Below are positions 44,054 through 58,396 of a DNA stretch of 64,000 bases, piece by piece. Both the position numbers and the translations under genes were made by a program. Position 1 is the first letter of the stretch. Every line of letters starts with the position of its first letter. The stretch is taken from contig JAVHKY010000058.1 in assembly GCA_035079385.1 (NCBI GenBank), positions 806,001 to 870,000 of the forward strand, in the 5' to 3' direction. The DNA comes from Aspidiotus rigidus (taxonomy: Eukaryota > Arthropoda > Insecta > Hemiptera > Diaspididae). The notes under the pieces are model-generated. The model was given only the letters and a program-made list of their open reading frames with translations, searched no databases and had not been told where the DNA came from.

Positions 44054-47000
44054 TTTCATTCAGCCTGAAACCATGAGCAAAATGGGAGCTCTATTTCATG
44101 TGTAGAAAGATACCATTCTGCAATTTCTGTTGATCTCATCATCCATTTAAATTCAATAGAAATTCAGTAAGAAACGGTTAGCAGAATGAGAGCTTTGTGA
44201 CATGTGTAGAAAGATACCATTCTCCAATTTCCGTCGATATCACCATCTATTTATGTTCAATTGAAATCCAGCCCAAAACGATCACCAGAAGGAGAGCGTT
44301 TTCATATGTGTGGGGAGATACCATTCTCCAATTTCTGTTGATATCAACATCTATTTAAATTCAATTGAAATTAGGTAAAAAAACGATCAGGAGAATGGGA
44401 GCTTTGTTATATGTGTAGAGAGATACCTTTCTCCTATTCTGTCCTTATCACACTCCATTAAAATTCAATTGATATCCAGCCTATAACGATCAGCAGAAGG
44501 AGAGCGTTTTCATATGGGTAAGGAGATACCATTCTCCAATTTCTGTTGCCATTCAAATTCGATTGAAATTTGGTTTGAAACAATCAGCAGAATGAGAGCT
44601 TTGTAATATGTGTAGAAAGATACTATTCTCCAATTCAGTCCTTATCACATTGCATTTAAATTCAATTGAAATCCAGCCTAAAACGATCAGCAGAAGGAGA
44701 GCGTTCTCATATGTGTAGGGAGATACCATTCTCCAATTTCTGTTGATATCATCATCTATTTAAATTCAATTAAAATTAAGTAAGAAACGATCAGGAGAAT
44801 GAGAGCTCTGTTATATGTGTAGAAAGATACTATTCTCCTATTCTGTCCTTATCACACTTCATTTAAATTCAATTGATATCCAGCCTATAACGATCAGCAG
44901 AAGGAGAGCGTTTTCATATGGATAAGGAGATACCATTCTCCAATTTCATTTCATATTATCAACCATTCAAATTCGATTGAAATCTAGTTTGAAACAATCA
45001 GCAGAATGAGAGCTTTGTCATACGTGTAGAAAGATACTATTCTCCAATTCAGTCCTTATAACATTGCATTTAAATTCAATTGAAATCCAGCCTAAAACGA
45101 TCAGCAGAAGGAGAGCGTTTTCATATTTGTGGGGAGATACCATTCTCCAATTTCTGTTGATATCAACATCTATTTAAATTCAATTGAAATTAGGTAAAAA
45201 AACGATCAGGAGAATGGGAGCTTTGTTATATGTGTAGAGAGATACCATTCTCCTATTCTGTCCTTATCACACTCCATTTAAATTCAATTGATATCCAGCC
45301 TAAAACGATCAGCAGAGGGAGAGCGTTTTCATATGGGTAAGGAGATACCATTCTCCAATTTCTGATGATATTATCAACCATTCGAATTCGATTGAAATTT
45401 GGTTTGAAACAATCAGCAGAATGAGGGCTTTGTAATATGTGTAGAAAGATACTATTCTCCAATTCAGTGCTTATAACATTGCATTTAAATTCAATTGAAA
45501 TCCAGTCTAAAACGATCAGCAGAAGGAGAGCGTTCTCATATGTGTAGGGAGATACCATTCTCCAATTTCTGTTGATATCATCATCTATTTAAATTCAATA
45601 GAAATTCAGTATGAAACGATCAGCAGAATAGGTCCCTTGTTATATGTATAGAAAGATAATATTCTCCAATTCCTGTTGTTATCATCATCCATTTAACTTC
45701 AATTGAAATATGCTTTAAATTTCGGTTAGAATAGGAATTATTGGGTACCATTTTGAGTTACCAGAGATTATTTTCTGTTGAATATTCAGTTTTCACAGAG
45801 GGCAATATTTTCAAATTTTTGGGATTGTGATCGGTTCTCGAGTTTTTCAGCTGAACCGATATGAAATTTGTAATCGGCGTTAAATTGCGGTCCGGGTTGG
45901 CCTAGCTATTTGGTACCATTTTTAGTCGCCAGAGATTATATTTTTCTGTTGAATAATCAGTTTTCACTCAGGGCAATGATTTCGAACTTTGGAATTTGTG
46001 TTCGGAGGTTCGAGGTTTTGCAGCTGAACCGATATGAAATTCGTAATCTGCGTTAAATTTCGATTGGGATAGACCTATTGGAAATCATCTTTAGTCGCAA
46101 GAGATTTTTTCCTGTTGAGAATTCAGTTTTCACAGTGGGGAATAATTTCGAATTTTGGGATTTGTGATCGGTTATCGAGTTATTCAGCTGAACCGATATG
46201 AAATTTGTAATCTGCGTTAAATTTCTGTTATGATAGGCCTAATGGCTACCATTTTTAGTCGCCAGAGATTTTTTCTGTTGAAATTTCAGTTTTCACACAT
46301 GCAATTACTTCGAAGTGCGGCTTTTGTGATCCGAGGTCAGGTTCTTCTACTGAACCGATATGAAATTTGTAATCGGCGTTAAATATCGATTAGGGTAGAC
46401 CTATTGGGTATCATTTTTAGTCGCCAGAGATTTTTTCTGTTGTAAATTCTGTTTTCACAGAGGGCAATAATTTTGAATTATGGAAATTGTGATCAGCTAT
46501 CGAGTTTTTCAGCAAACCGATATGAAATTTGTAATCTGCGTTAGTTTCGGTTAGGGTAGGTCTATTGTAAATCATTTTTAGTCGCAAGAGATTTTTTCCT
46601 GTTAAAAATTCAGTTTACAAGGAGGGCAAAAACTTCGAATTCTGGATTTCGTGTTCGGAGTTCGAGTTTTTCAACTGAACTGATATGAAAATCGTAATCT
46701 GCGTTAAACTTCTGTTGGGATAGGCCTAATGCCTACCAGTTTTAGTCGCCAGAGATTTTTTTCGTTGAAAATTCTGTTTTCACAGAGGGCAATGATTTTG
46801 AATTATGGAAATTGCGATCATCTAGGTATCGAGTTTTTCAGCTGAACCGATATGAAATTTGTAATCTGCGTTACTTTTCGGTTAGGGTAGATCTATTGGA
46901 AATCATTTTTAGTCGCAAGGGATTTTTTCCTGTTGACAATTCAGTTTACACAGAGGGCAACAACTTCGAATTCTGGATTTCGTGTTTGTAGTTCGAGTTT

Positions 47001-47466
47001 TTCAACTGAACTGATATGAAACTCGTAATCTGCGTTAAACTTCTGTTGGGTTAGGCCTAATGCCTACCAGTTTTAGTCGCCAGAGATTTTATTCTGTTGA
47101 AAATTCAGTTTTCACAGATGCAATAACTTCGAATTGTGGATTTTGTGATCGGAGGTCGGGTTTTTCAACTGAACTGTTATGAAATTTGTAATCGGCGTTA
47201 AATTTTGATTAGGATAGACCCATTGGGTATCATTTTTAGTCGCCAAAGATTTTTTTTTGTTGAAAATACAGGTTTCACAGAGGGCAATGATTTTGAATAA
47301 TTATGGAAATATTGTGATCGGCCATCGAGTTGTTCAGCTGAACCGATATGAAATTTGAAATCTGCGTTAAATTTCGGTTAGGATAGGCCTAATGGGTACC
47401 ATTTTGAGTCGCCAGAGATTATTTTCTCTTGAATATTCAGTTATCACAGAGGGCAATAATTTCGAA
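44054..47466 (+). repeat. Composite unit V
   Basis: A block 44054-45710 (1,657 bp), B block 45711-47466 (1,756 bp). It is like unit II but with a 3-bp deletion (GATAATATTCTCC, about 45655). Second half of the first 6,099-bp copy. Confidence 0.9.
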
Positions 47467-50152
47467 TTTCATTCAGCCTGAAACCATGAGCAAAATGGGA
47501 GCTCTGTTTCATGTGTAGAAAGATACCATTCTGCAATTTCTGTTGATATCATCATCCATTTAAATTCAATAGAAATTCAGTAAGAAACGGTTAGCAGAAT
47601 GAGAGCTTTGTGACATGTGTAGAAAGATACCATTCTCCAATTTCCGTCGATATTACCATCTATTTATGTTCAATTGAAATCCAGCCCACAACGATCAGCA
47701 GAAGGAGAGCGTTGTCATATGTGTGGGGAGATACCATTCTCCAATTTCTATTGATATCAACATCTATTTAAATTCAATTGAAATTAGGTAAAAAACGATC
47801 AGGAGAATGGGAGCTTTGTAATATGTGTAGAGAGATACCATTCTCCTATTCTGTCCTTATCACACTCCATTTAAATTCAATTGATATCCAGCCTAAAACG
47901 ATCAGCAGAAGGAGAGCGTTTTCATATGGGTAAGGAGATACCATTCTCCAATTTCTGTTGATATTATCAACCATTCAAATTCGATTGAAATTTGGTTTGA
48001 AACAATCAGCAGAATGAGAGCTTTGTAATATGTGTAGAAAGATACTATTCTCCAATTCAGTGCTTATAACATTGCATTTAAATTCAATTGAAATCCAGCC
48101 TAAAACGATCAGCAGAAGGAGAGCGTTCTCATATGTGTAGGGAGATACCATTCTCCAATTTCATTTCATATTATCAACCGTTTGAATTTGATTGAAATTA
48201 TGTTTGGAACAATCAGCAGAATGAGAGCTTTGTAATATGTGTAGAAAGATACCATTCTCCTATTCTTTCCTTATCACATTCCATTTTAATTCAATTGATA
48301 TCCAGCCTATAACGATCAGCAGAAGGAGAGGATTTTCATATGGGTAAGGAGATACCATTCTCCAATTTCTGTTGATATTATCAACCATTCAAATTCGATT
48401 GAAATTTAGTTTGAAACAATCAGCAGAATGAGAGCTGTGTAATATGTGTAGAAAGATACTATTCTCCAATTCAGTCCTTATCACATTGCATTTAAATTTA
48501 ATTGAAATCCAGCCTAAAACAAACAGCAGAAGAAGAGCGTTCTCATATGTGTAGGGAGATACCATTCTCCAATTTCTGTTGATATCATCATCCATTTAAA
48601 TTCAATAGCAATTCAGTATGAAACGATCAGCAGAATAGGTCCCTTGTTATATGTATAGAAAGATAATATCATTCTCCAATCCCTGTTGTTATCATCATCC
48701 ATTTAACTTCAACTGAAATATGCTTTAAATTTCGGTTAGAATAGGAATTATTGGGTACCATTTTGAGTTACCAGAGATTATTTTCTGTTGAATATTCAGT
48801 TTTCACAGAGGGCAATATTTTCAAATTTTTGGGATTGTGATCGGTTCTCGAGTTTTTCAGCTGAACCGATATGAAATTTGTAATCGGCGTTAAATTTCGG
48901 TCCGGGTAGGCCTAGCTATTTGGTACCATTTTTAGTCGCCAGAGATTATATTTTTCTGTTGAATAATCAGTTTTCACTCAGGGCAATGATTTCGAACTTT
49001 GGAATTTGTGTTCGGAGGTTCGAGGTTTTGCAGCTGAACCGATATGAAATTCGTAATCTGCGTTAAATTTCGATTGGGATAGACCTATTGGAAATCATCT
49101 TTAGTCGCAAGAGATTTTTTCCTGTTGAGAATTCAGTTTTCACAGTGGGGAATAATTTCGAATTTTGGGATTTGTGATCGGTTATCGAGTTATTCAGCTG
49201 AACCGATATGAAATTTGTAATCTGCGTTAAATTTCTGTTAGGATAGGCCTAATGGCTACCATTTTTAGTCGCCAGAGATTTTTTCTGTTGAAAATTCAGT
49301 TTTCACACATGCAATTACTTCGAAATGCGGCTTTTGTGATCGGAGGTCGGGGTTTTTCAACTGAACTGTTATGAAAATCGTAATCTGCGTTAAACTTCTG
49401 TTGGGATAGGCCTAATGCCTACCAGTTTTAGTCGCCAGAGATTTTTTTCGTTGAAAATTCTGTTTTCACAGAGGGCAATGATTTTGAATTATGGAAATTG
49501 CGATCATCTAGGTATCGAGTTTTTCAACTGAACCGATATGAAATTTGTAATCTGCGTTTCTTTTCGGTTAGGGTAGGTCTATTGGAAATCATTTTTAGTC
49601 GCAAGGGATTTTTTCCTGTTGACAATTCAGTTTACACAGAGGGCAACAACTTCGAATTCTGGATTTTGTGTTTGTAGTTCGAGTTTTTCAACTGAACTGA
49701 TATGAAACTCGTAATCTGCGTTAAACTTCTGTTGGGTTAGGCCTAATGCCTACCAGTTTTAGTCGCCAGAGATTTTATTCTGTTGAAAATTCAGTTTTCA
49801 CAGATGCAATAACTTCGAATTGCGGATTTTGTGATCAGAGGTCGGGTTTTTCAACTGAACTGTTATGAAATTTGTAATCGGCGTTAAATTTTGATTAGGA
49901 TAGACCCATTGGGTATCATTTTTAGTCGCCAACGATTTTTTTTTGTTGAAAATACAGTTTTCACAGAGGGCAATGATTTTGAATAATTATGGAAATATTG
50001 TGATCGGCTATCGAGTTGTTCAGCTGAACCGATACGAAATTTGAAATCTGCGTTAAATTTCGGTTAGGATAGGCCTAATGGGTACCATTTGGAGTCGCCA
50101 GAGATTATTTTCTCTTGAATATTCAGTTATCACAGAGGGCAATAATTTCGAA
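47467..50152 (+). repeat. Composite unit VI
   Basis: A block 47467-48720 (1,254 bp), B block 48721-50152 (1,432 bp). Copy of unit IV at a distance of 6,099 bp, with only a few base changes seen (for example GAGAGGATTTTC at 48326 for GAGAGCATTTTC, and TTGGAGTCG at 50090 for TTTGAGTCG). Confidence 0.9.
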
Positions 50153-53100
50153 TTTCATTCAGCCTGAAACCATGAGCAAAATGGGAGCTCTATTTCATGT
50201 GTAGAAAGATACCATTCTGCAATTTCTGTTGATCTCATCATCCATTTAAATTCAATAGAAATTCAGTAAGAAACGGTTAGCAGAATGAGAGCTTTGTGAC
50301 ATGTGTAGAAAGATACCATTCTCCAATTTCCGTCGATATCACCATCTATTTATGTTCAATTGAAATCCAGCCCAAAACGATCACCAGAAGGAGAGCGTTT
50401 TCATATGTGTGGGGAGATACCATTCTCCAATTTCTGTTGATATCAACATCTATTTAAATTCAATTGAAATTAGGTAAAAAAACGATCAGGAGAATGGGAG
50501 CTTTGTTATATGTGTAGAGAGATACCTTTCTCCTATTCTGTCCTTATCACACTCCATTAAAATTCAATTGATATCCAGCCTATAACGATCAGCAGAAGGA
50601 GAGCGTTTTCATATGGGTAAGGAGATACCATTCTCCAATTTCTGTTGCCATTCAAATTCGATTGAAATTTGGTTTGAAACAATCAGCAGAATGAGAGCTT
50701 TGTAATATGTGTAGAAAGATACTATTCTCCAATTCAGTCCTTATCACATTGCATTTAAATTCAATTGAAATCCAGCCTAAAACGATCAGCAGAAGGAGAG
50801 CGTTCTCATATGTGTAGGGAGATACCATTCTCCAATTTCTGTTGATATCATCATCTATTTAAATTCAATTAAAATTAAGTAAGAAACGATCAGGAGAATG
50901 AGAGCTCTGTTATATGTGTAGAAAGATACTATTCTCCTATTCTGTCCTTATCACACTTCATTTAAATTCAATTGATATCCAGCCTATAACGATCAGCAGA
51001 AGGAGAGCGTTTTCATATGGATAAGGAGATACCATTCTCCAATTTCATTTCATATTATCAACCATTCAAATTCGATTGAAATCTAGTTTGAAACAATCAG
51101 CAGAATGAGAGCTTTGTCATACGTGTAGAAAGATACTATTCTCCAATTCAGTCCTTATAACATTGCATTTAAATTCAATTGAAATCCAGCCTAAAACGAT
51201 CAGCAGAAGGAGAGCGTTTTCATATTTGTGGGGAGATACCATTCTCCAATTTCTGTTGATATCAACATCTATTTAAATTCAATTGAAATTAGGTAAAAAA
51301 ACGATCAGGAGAATGGGAGCTTTGTTATATGTGTAGAGAGATACCATTCTCCTATTCTGTCCTTATCACACTCCATTTAAATTCAATTGATATCCAGCCT
51401 AAAACGATCAGCAGAGGGAGAGCGTTTTCATATGGGTAAGGAGATACCATTCTCCAATTTCTGATGATATTATCAACCATTCGAATTCGATTGAAATTTG
51501 GTTTGAAACAATCAGCAGAATGAGGGCTTTGTAATATGTGTAGAAAGATACTATTCTCCAATTCAGTGCTTATAACATTGCATTTAAATTCAATTGAAAT
51601 CCAGTCTAAAACGATCAGCAGAAGGAGAGCGTTCTCATATGTGTAGGGAGATACCATTCTCCAATTTCTGTTGATATCATCATCTATTTAAATTCAATAG
51701 AAATTCAGTATGAAACGATCAGCAGAATAGGTCCCTTGTTATATGTATAGAAAGATAATATTCTCCAATTCCTGTTGTTATCATCATCCATTTAACTTCA
51801 ATTGAAATATGCTTTAAATTTCGGTTAGAATAGGAATTATTGGGTACCATTTTGAGTTACCAGAGATTATTTTCTGTTGAATATTCAGTTTTCACAGAGG
51901 GCAATATTTTCAAATTTTTGGGATTGTGATCGGTTCTCGAGTTTTTCAGCTGAACCGATATGAAATTTGTAATCGGCGTTAAATTGCGGTCCGGGTTGGC
52001 CTAGCTATTTGGTACCATTTTTAGTCGCCAGAGATTATATTTTTCTGTTGAATAATCAGTTTTCACTCAGGGCAATGATTTCGAACTTTGGAATTTGTGT
52101 TCGGAGGTTCGAGGTTTTGCAGCTGAACCGATATGAAATTCGTAATCTGCGTTAAATTTCGATTGGGATAGACCTATTGGAAATCATCTTTAGTCGCAAG
52201 AGATTTTTTCCTGTTGAGAATTCAGTTTTCACAGTGGGGAATAATTTCGAATTTTGGGATTTGTGATCGGTTATCGAGTTATTCAGCTGAACCGATATGA
52301 AATTTGTAATCTGCGTTAAATTTCTGTTATGATAGGCCTAATGGCTACCATTTTTAGTCGCCAGAGATTTTTTCTGTTGAAATTTCAGTTTTCACACATG
52401 CAATTACTTCGAAGTGCGGCTTTTGTGATCCGAGGTCAGGTTCTTCTACTGAACCGATATGAAATTTGTAATCGGCGTTAAATATCGATTAGGGTAGACC
52501 TATTGGGTATCATTTTTAGTCGCCAGAGATTTTTTCTGTTGTAAATTCTGTTTTCACAGAGGGCAATAATTTTGAATTATGGAAATTGTGATCAGCTATC
52601 GAGTTTTTCAGCAAACCGATATGAAATTTGTAATCTGCGTTAGTTTCGGTTAGGGTAGGTCTATTGTAAATCATTTTTAGTCGCAAGAGATTTTTTCCTG
52701 TTAAAAATTCAGTTTACAAGGAGGGCAAAAACTTCGAATTCTGGATTTCGTGTTCGGAGTTCGAGTTTTTCAACTGAACTGATATGAAAATCGTAATCTG
52801 CGTTAAACTTCTGTTGGGATAGGCCTAATGCCTACCAGTTTTAGTCGCCAGAGATTTTTTTCGTTGAAAATTCTGTTTTCACAGAGGGCAATGATTTTGA
52901 ATTATGGAAATTGCGATCATCTAGGTATCGAGTTTTTCAGCTGAACCGATATGAAATTTGTAATCTGCGTTACTTTTCGGTTAGGGTAGATCTATTGGAA
53001 ATCATTTTTAGTCGCAAGGGATTTTTTCCTGTTGACAATTCAGTTTACACAGAGGGCAACAACTTCGAATTCTGGATTTCGTGTTTGTAGTTCGAGTTTT

Positions 53101-53565
53101 TCAACTGAACTGATATGAAACTCGTAATCTGCGTTAAACTTCTGTTGGGTTAGGCCTAATGCCTACCAGTTTTAGTCGCCAGAGATTTTATTCTGTTGAA
53201 AATTCAGTTTTCACAGATGCAATAACTTCGAATTGTGGATTTTGTGATCGGAGGTCGGGTTTTTCAACTGAACTGTTATGAAATTTGTAATCGGCGTTAA
53301 ATTTTGATTAGGATAGACCCATTGGGTATCATTTTTAGTCGCCAAAGATTTTTTTTTGTTGAAAATACAGGTTTCACAGAGGGCAATGATTTTGAATAAT
53401 TATGGAAATATTGTGATCGGCCATCGAGTTGTTCAGCTGAACCGATATGAAATTTGAAATCTGCGTTAAATTTCGGTTAGGATAGGCCTAATGGGTACCA
53501 TTTTGAGTCGCCAGAGATTATTTTCTCTTGAATATTCAGTTATCACAGAGGGCAATAATTTCGAA
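50153..53565 (+). repeat. Composite unit VII
   Basis: A block 50153-51809 (1,657 bp), B block 51810-53565 (1,756 bp). Copy of unit V at 6,099 bp, sharing the 3-bp deletion. Confidence 0.9.
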
Positions 53566-55924
53566 TTTCATTCAGCCTGAAACCATGAGCAAAATGGGAG
53601 CTCTGTTTCATGTGTAGAAAGATACCATTCTGCAATTTCTGTTGATATCATCATCCATTTAAATTCAATAGAAATTCACTAAGAAACGGTTAGCAGAATG
53701 AGAGCTTTGTGACACGTGTAGAAAGATACCATTCTCCAATTTCCGTCGATATCACCATCTATTTATGTTCAATTGAAATCCAGCCCAAAATGATCAGCAG
53801 AAGGAGAGCGTTGTCATCTGTGTGGGGAGATACCATTCTCCAATTTCTGTTGGTATCAACATCCATTTAAATTCAATTGAAATTAGGTAAAAAACGATCA
53901 GGAGAATGGGAGCTTTGGTATATGTGTAGAAAGATACCATTCTCCTATTCTGTTCTTATCACACTCCGTTTAAATTCAATTGATATCCAGCCTATAACGA
54001 TCAGCAGAAGGAGAGCGTTTTCATATGGGTATGGAGATACCATTCTCCAATTTCTGTTGATATTATCAACCATTTAAATTATATTGAAATTTAGTTTGAA
54101 ACAATCAGCAGAATGAGAGCTTTGTAATATGTGTAGAAAGATACTATTCTCCAATTCAGTCCTTATCACATTGCATTTAAATTCAATTGAAATCCAGCCT
54201 AAAACGATCAGCAGAATGGAAGCGTTCTCATATGTGTAGGGAGATACCATTCTCCAATTTCTGTTGATATCATCATCTATTTAAATTCAATTGAAATTGA
54301 GTATGGAACGATCAGGAGAATGGGAGCTTTGTTATATTTGTAGAAAAATACCATTCTCTTATTCTGTCCTTATCACACTCCATTCAAATTCAATTGATAT
54401 CCAGCCTAAAACGATCAGCAGAATGAGGGTGTTGTGATATTTGTAGAAAGATACCATTCTCCAATTTCTGTTGATATCATCATCCATTCAACTTCAATTG
54501 AAATATGCTTTAAATTTCGGTTCGAATAGGCCTATTGGGTACCATTTTGAGTTACCAGAGATTAATTTCTGTTGAATATTCAGTTTTCACAGAGGGCAAT
54601 ATTTTCACATTTTCGGGATTAAGATCAGTTCTCGAGGTTTTCAGCTGAACCGATGTGAAATTTGTAATCTGCGTTAAATTTCGTTTGGGATAGACCTATT
54701 GGAAATCATTTTTAGTCGCCAGAGATTTTTTCTGTTGAAAATTCAGTTTTCACAGATGCAATTACTTCGAACTGCGGATTTTGTGATCGGAGGTCAGGGT
54801 TTTCAACTGAACCGTTATGAAATTTGTAATCGGTGTTAAATTTCGATTAGGATAGACCTACTGGGTATCATTTTTAGTCGCCAAAGATTTTTTTTGGTTG
54901 AAAATAGTGTTTTCACAGCGGGCAATGATTTTGAATTATGGAAATTGTGATCAGCTATCGCGTTTTTCAGCAAACCGATATGAAATTTGTAATCTGCGTT
55001 AGTTTCGGTTAGGGTAGGTCTATTGTAAATCATTTTTAGTCGCAAGAGATTTTTTCCTGTTAAAAATTCAGTTTACACGGAGGGCAAAAACTTCCAATTC
55101 TGGATTTCGTGTTCGGAGTGCGAGTTTTTCAACTGAACTGATATGAAAATCGTAATCTGCGTTAAACTTGTGTTGGGATAGGCCTAATGCCTACCAGTTT
55201 TAGTCGCCAGAGATTTTTTTCGTTGAAAATTCTGTTTTCACAGAGGGCAATGATTTTGAATTATGGAAATTGCGATCATCTAGGTATCGAGTTTTTCAGC
55301 TGAACCGATATGAAATTTGTAATCTGCGTTACTTTTCGGTTAGGGTAGATCTATTGGAAATCATTTTTAGTCGCAAGGGATTTTTTCCTGTTGACAATTC
55401 AGTTTACACAGAGGGCAACAACTTCGAATTCTGGATTTCGTGTTTGTAGTTCGAGTTTTTCAACTGAACTGATATGAAACTCGTAATCTGCGTTAAACTT
55501 CTGTTGGGTTAGGCCTAATGCCTACCAGTTTTAGTCGCCAGAGATTTTATTCTGTTGAAAATTCAGTTTTCACAGATGCAATAACTTCGAATTGTGGATT
55601 TTGTGATCGGAGGTCGGGTTTTTCAACTGAACTGTTATGAAATTTGTAATCGGCGTTAAATTTTGATTAGGATAGACCCATTGGGTATCATTTTTAGTCG
55701 CCAAAGATTTTTTTTTGTTGAAAATACAGGTTTCACAGAGGGCAATGATTTTGAATAATTATGGAAATATTGTGATCGGCCATCGAGTTGTTCAGCTGAA
55801 CCGATATGAAATTTGAAATCTGCGTTAAATTTCGGTTAGGATAGGCCTAATGGGTACCATTTTGAGTCGCCAGAGATTATTTTCTCTTGAATATTCAGTT
55901 ATCACAGAGGGCAATAATTTCGAA
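53566..55924 (+). repeat. Composite unit VIII
   Basis: A block 53566-54505 (940 bp), B block 54506-55924 (1,419 bp). Counterpart of unit III; differences include TTTGGTATATG (about 53915) and GAATGGAAGCG (about 54215). Confidence 0.9.
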
Positions 55925-58396
55925 TTTCATTCAGCCTGAAACCATGAGCAAAATGGGAGCTCTGTTTCATGTGTAGAAAGATACCATTCTGCAATTTCTG
56001 TTGATATCATCATCCATTTAAATTCAATAGAAATTCAGTAAGAAACGGTTAGCAGAATGAGAGCTTTGTGACATGTGTAGAAAGATACCATTCTCCAATT
56101 TCCGTCGATATCACCATCTATTTATGTTCAATTGAAATCCAGCCCAAAACGATCAGCAGAAGGAGAGCGTTGTCATATGTGTGGGGAGATACCATTCTCC
56201 AATTTCTGTTGGTATCAACATCCATTTAAATTCAATTGAAATTAGGTAAAAAACGATCAGGAGAATGGGAGCTTTGTTATATGTGTAGAAAGATACCATT
56301 CTCCTATTCTGTTCTTATCACACTCCATTTTAATTCAATTGATATCCAGCCTATAACGATCAGCAGAAGGAGAGCGTTTTCATATGGGTATGGAGATACC
56401 ATTCTCCAATTTCTGTTGATATTATCAACCATTTAAATTATATTGAAATTTAGTTTGAAACAGTCAGCAGAATGAGAGCTTTGTAATATGTGTAGAAAGA
56501 TACTATTCTCCAATTCAGTCCTTATCACATTGCATTTAAATTCAATTGAAATCCAGCCTAAAACGATCAGCAGAATGGGAGCGTTCTCATATGTGTAGGG
56601 AGATACCATTCTCCAATTTCTGTTGATATCATCATCTATTTAAATTCAATTGAAATTGAGTATGGAACGATCAGGAGAATGGGAGCTTTGTTATATTTGT
56701 AGAAAAATACCATTCTCCTATTCTGTCCTTATCACACTCCATTCAAATTCAATTGATATCCAGCCTAAAACGATCAGCAGAATGAGGGTGTTGTGATATT
56801 TGTAGAAAGATACCATTCTCCAATTTCTGTTGATATCATCATCCATTTAAATTCGATAGAAATTCTGTATGAAACGATCAGCAGAATAGGTCCCTTGTTA
56901 TATGTATAGAAAGATAATATCATTCTCCAATTCCTGTTGTTATCATCATCCATTCAACTTCAATTGAAATATGCTTTAAATTTCGGTTCGAATAGGCCTA
57001 TTGGGTACCATTTTGAGTTACCAGAGATTAATTTCTGTTGAATAAGTATTCAGTTTTCACAGAGGGCAATATTTTCACATTTTCGGGATTAAGATCAGTT
57101 CTCGAGGTTTTCAGCTGAACCGATGTGAAATTTGTAATCTGCGTTAAATTTCGTTTGGGATAGACCTATTGGAAATCATTTTTAGTCGCCAGAGATTTTT
57201 TCTGTTGAAAATTCAGTTTTCACAGATGCAATAACTTCGAACTGCGGATTTTGTGATCGGAGGTCAGGGTTTTCAACTGAACCGTTATGAAATTTGTAAT
57301 CGGCGTTAAATTTCGATTAGGATAGACCTACTGGGTATCATTTTTAGTCGCCAAAGATTTTTTTTGGTTGAAAATAGTGTTTTCACAGCGGGCAATAATT
57401 TTGAATTATGGAAATTGTGATCAGCTATCGCGTTTTTCAGCAAACCGATATGAAATTTGTAATCTGCGTTAGTTTTCGGTTAGGGTAGGTCTATTGTAAA
57501 TTATTTTTAGTCGCAAGAGATTTTTTCCTGTTGAAAATTCAGTTTACACAGAGGCCAACAACTTCGAATTCTGGATTTCGTGTTCGGAGTGCGAGTTTTT
57601 CAACTGAACTGATATGAAAATCGTAATCTGCGTTAAACTTGTGTTGGGATAGGCCTAATGCCTACCAGTTTTAGTCGCCAGAGATTTTTTTCGTTGAAAA
57701 TTCTGTTTTCACAGAGGGCAATGATTTTGAATTATGGAAATTGCGATCATCTAGGTATCGAGTTTTTCAGCTGAACCGATATGAAATTTGTAATCTGCGT
57801 TACTTTTCGGTTAGGGTAGGTCTATTGGAAATCATTTTTAGTCGCAAGGGATTTTTTCCTGTTGACAATTCAGTTTACACAGAGGGCAACAACTTCGAAT
57901 TCTGGATTTCCTGTTTGTAGTTCGAGTTTTTCAACTGAACTGATATGAAACTCGTAATCTGCGTTAAACTTCTGTTGGGTTAGGCCTAATGCCTACCAGT
58001 TTTAGTCGCCAGAGATTTTATTCTGTTGAAAATTCAGTTTTCACAGATGCAATAACTTCGAATTGTGGATTTTGTGATCGGAGGTCGGGTTTTTCAACTG
58101 AACTGTTATGAAATTTGTAATCGGCGTTAAATTTTGATTAGGATAGACCCATTGGGTATCATTTTTAGTTGCCAAAGATTTTTTTTTTGTTGAAAATACA
58201 GTTTTCACAGAGGGCAATGATTTTGAATAATTATGGAAATATTGTGATCGGCTATCGAGTTGTTCAGCTGAACCGATATGAAATTTGAAATCTGCGTTAA
58301 ATTTCGGTTAGGATAGGCCTAATGGGTACCATTTTGAGTCGCCAGAGATTATTTTCTCTTGAATATTCAGTTATCACAAAGGGCAATAATTTCGAA
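55925..58396 (+). repeat. Composite unit IX
   Basis: A block 55925-56971 (1,047 bp, one A monomer more than III/VIII), B block 56972-58396 (1,425 bp). The extra monomer carries GATAATATCATTCTCC as at the ends of the I and II A blocks. Confidence 0.88.
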
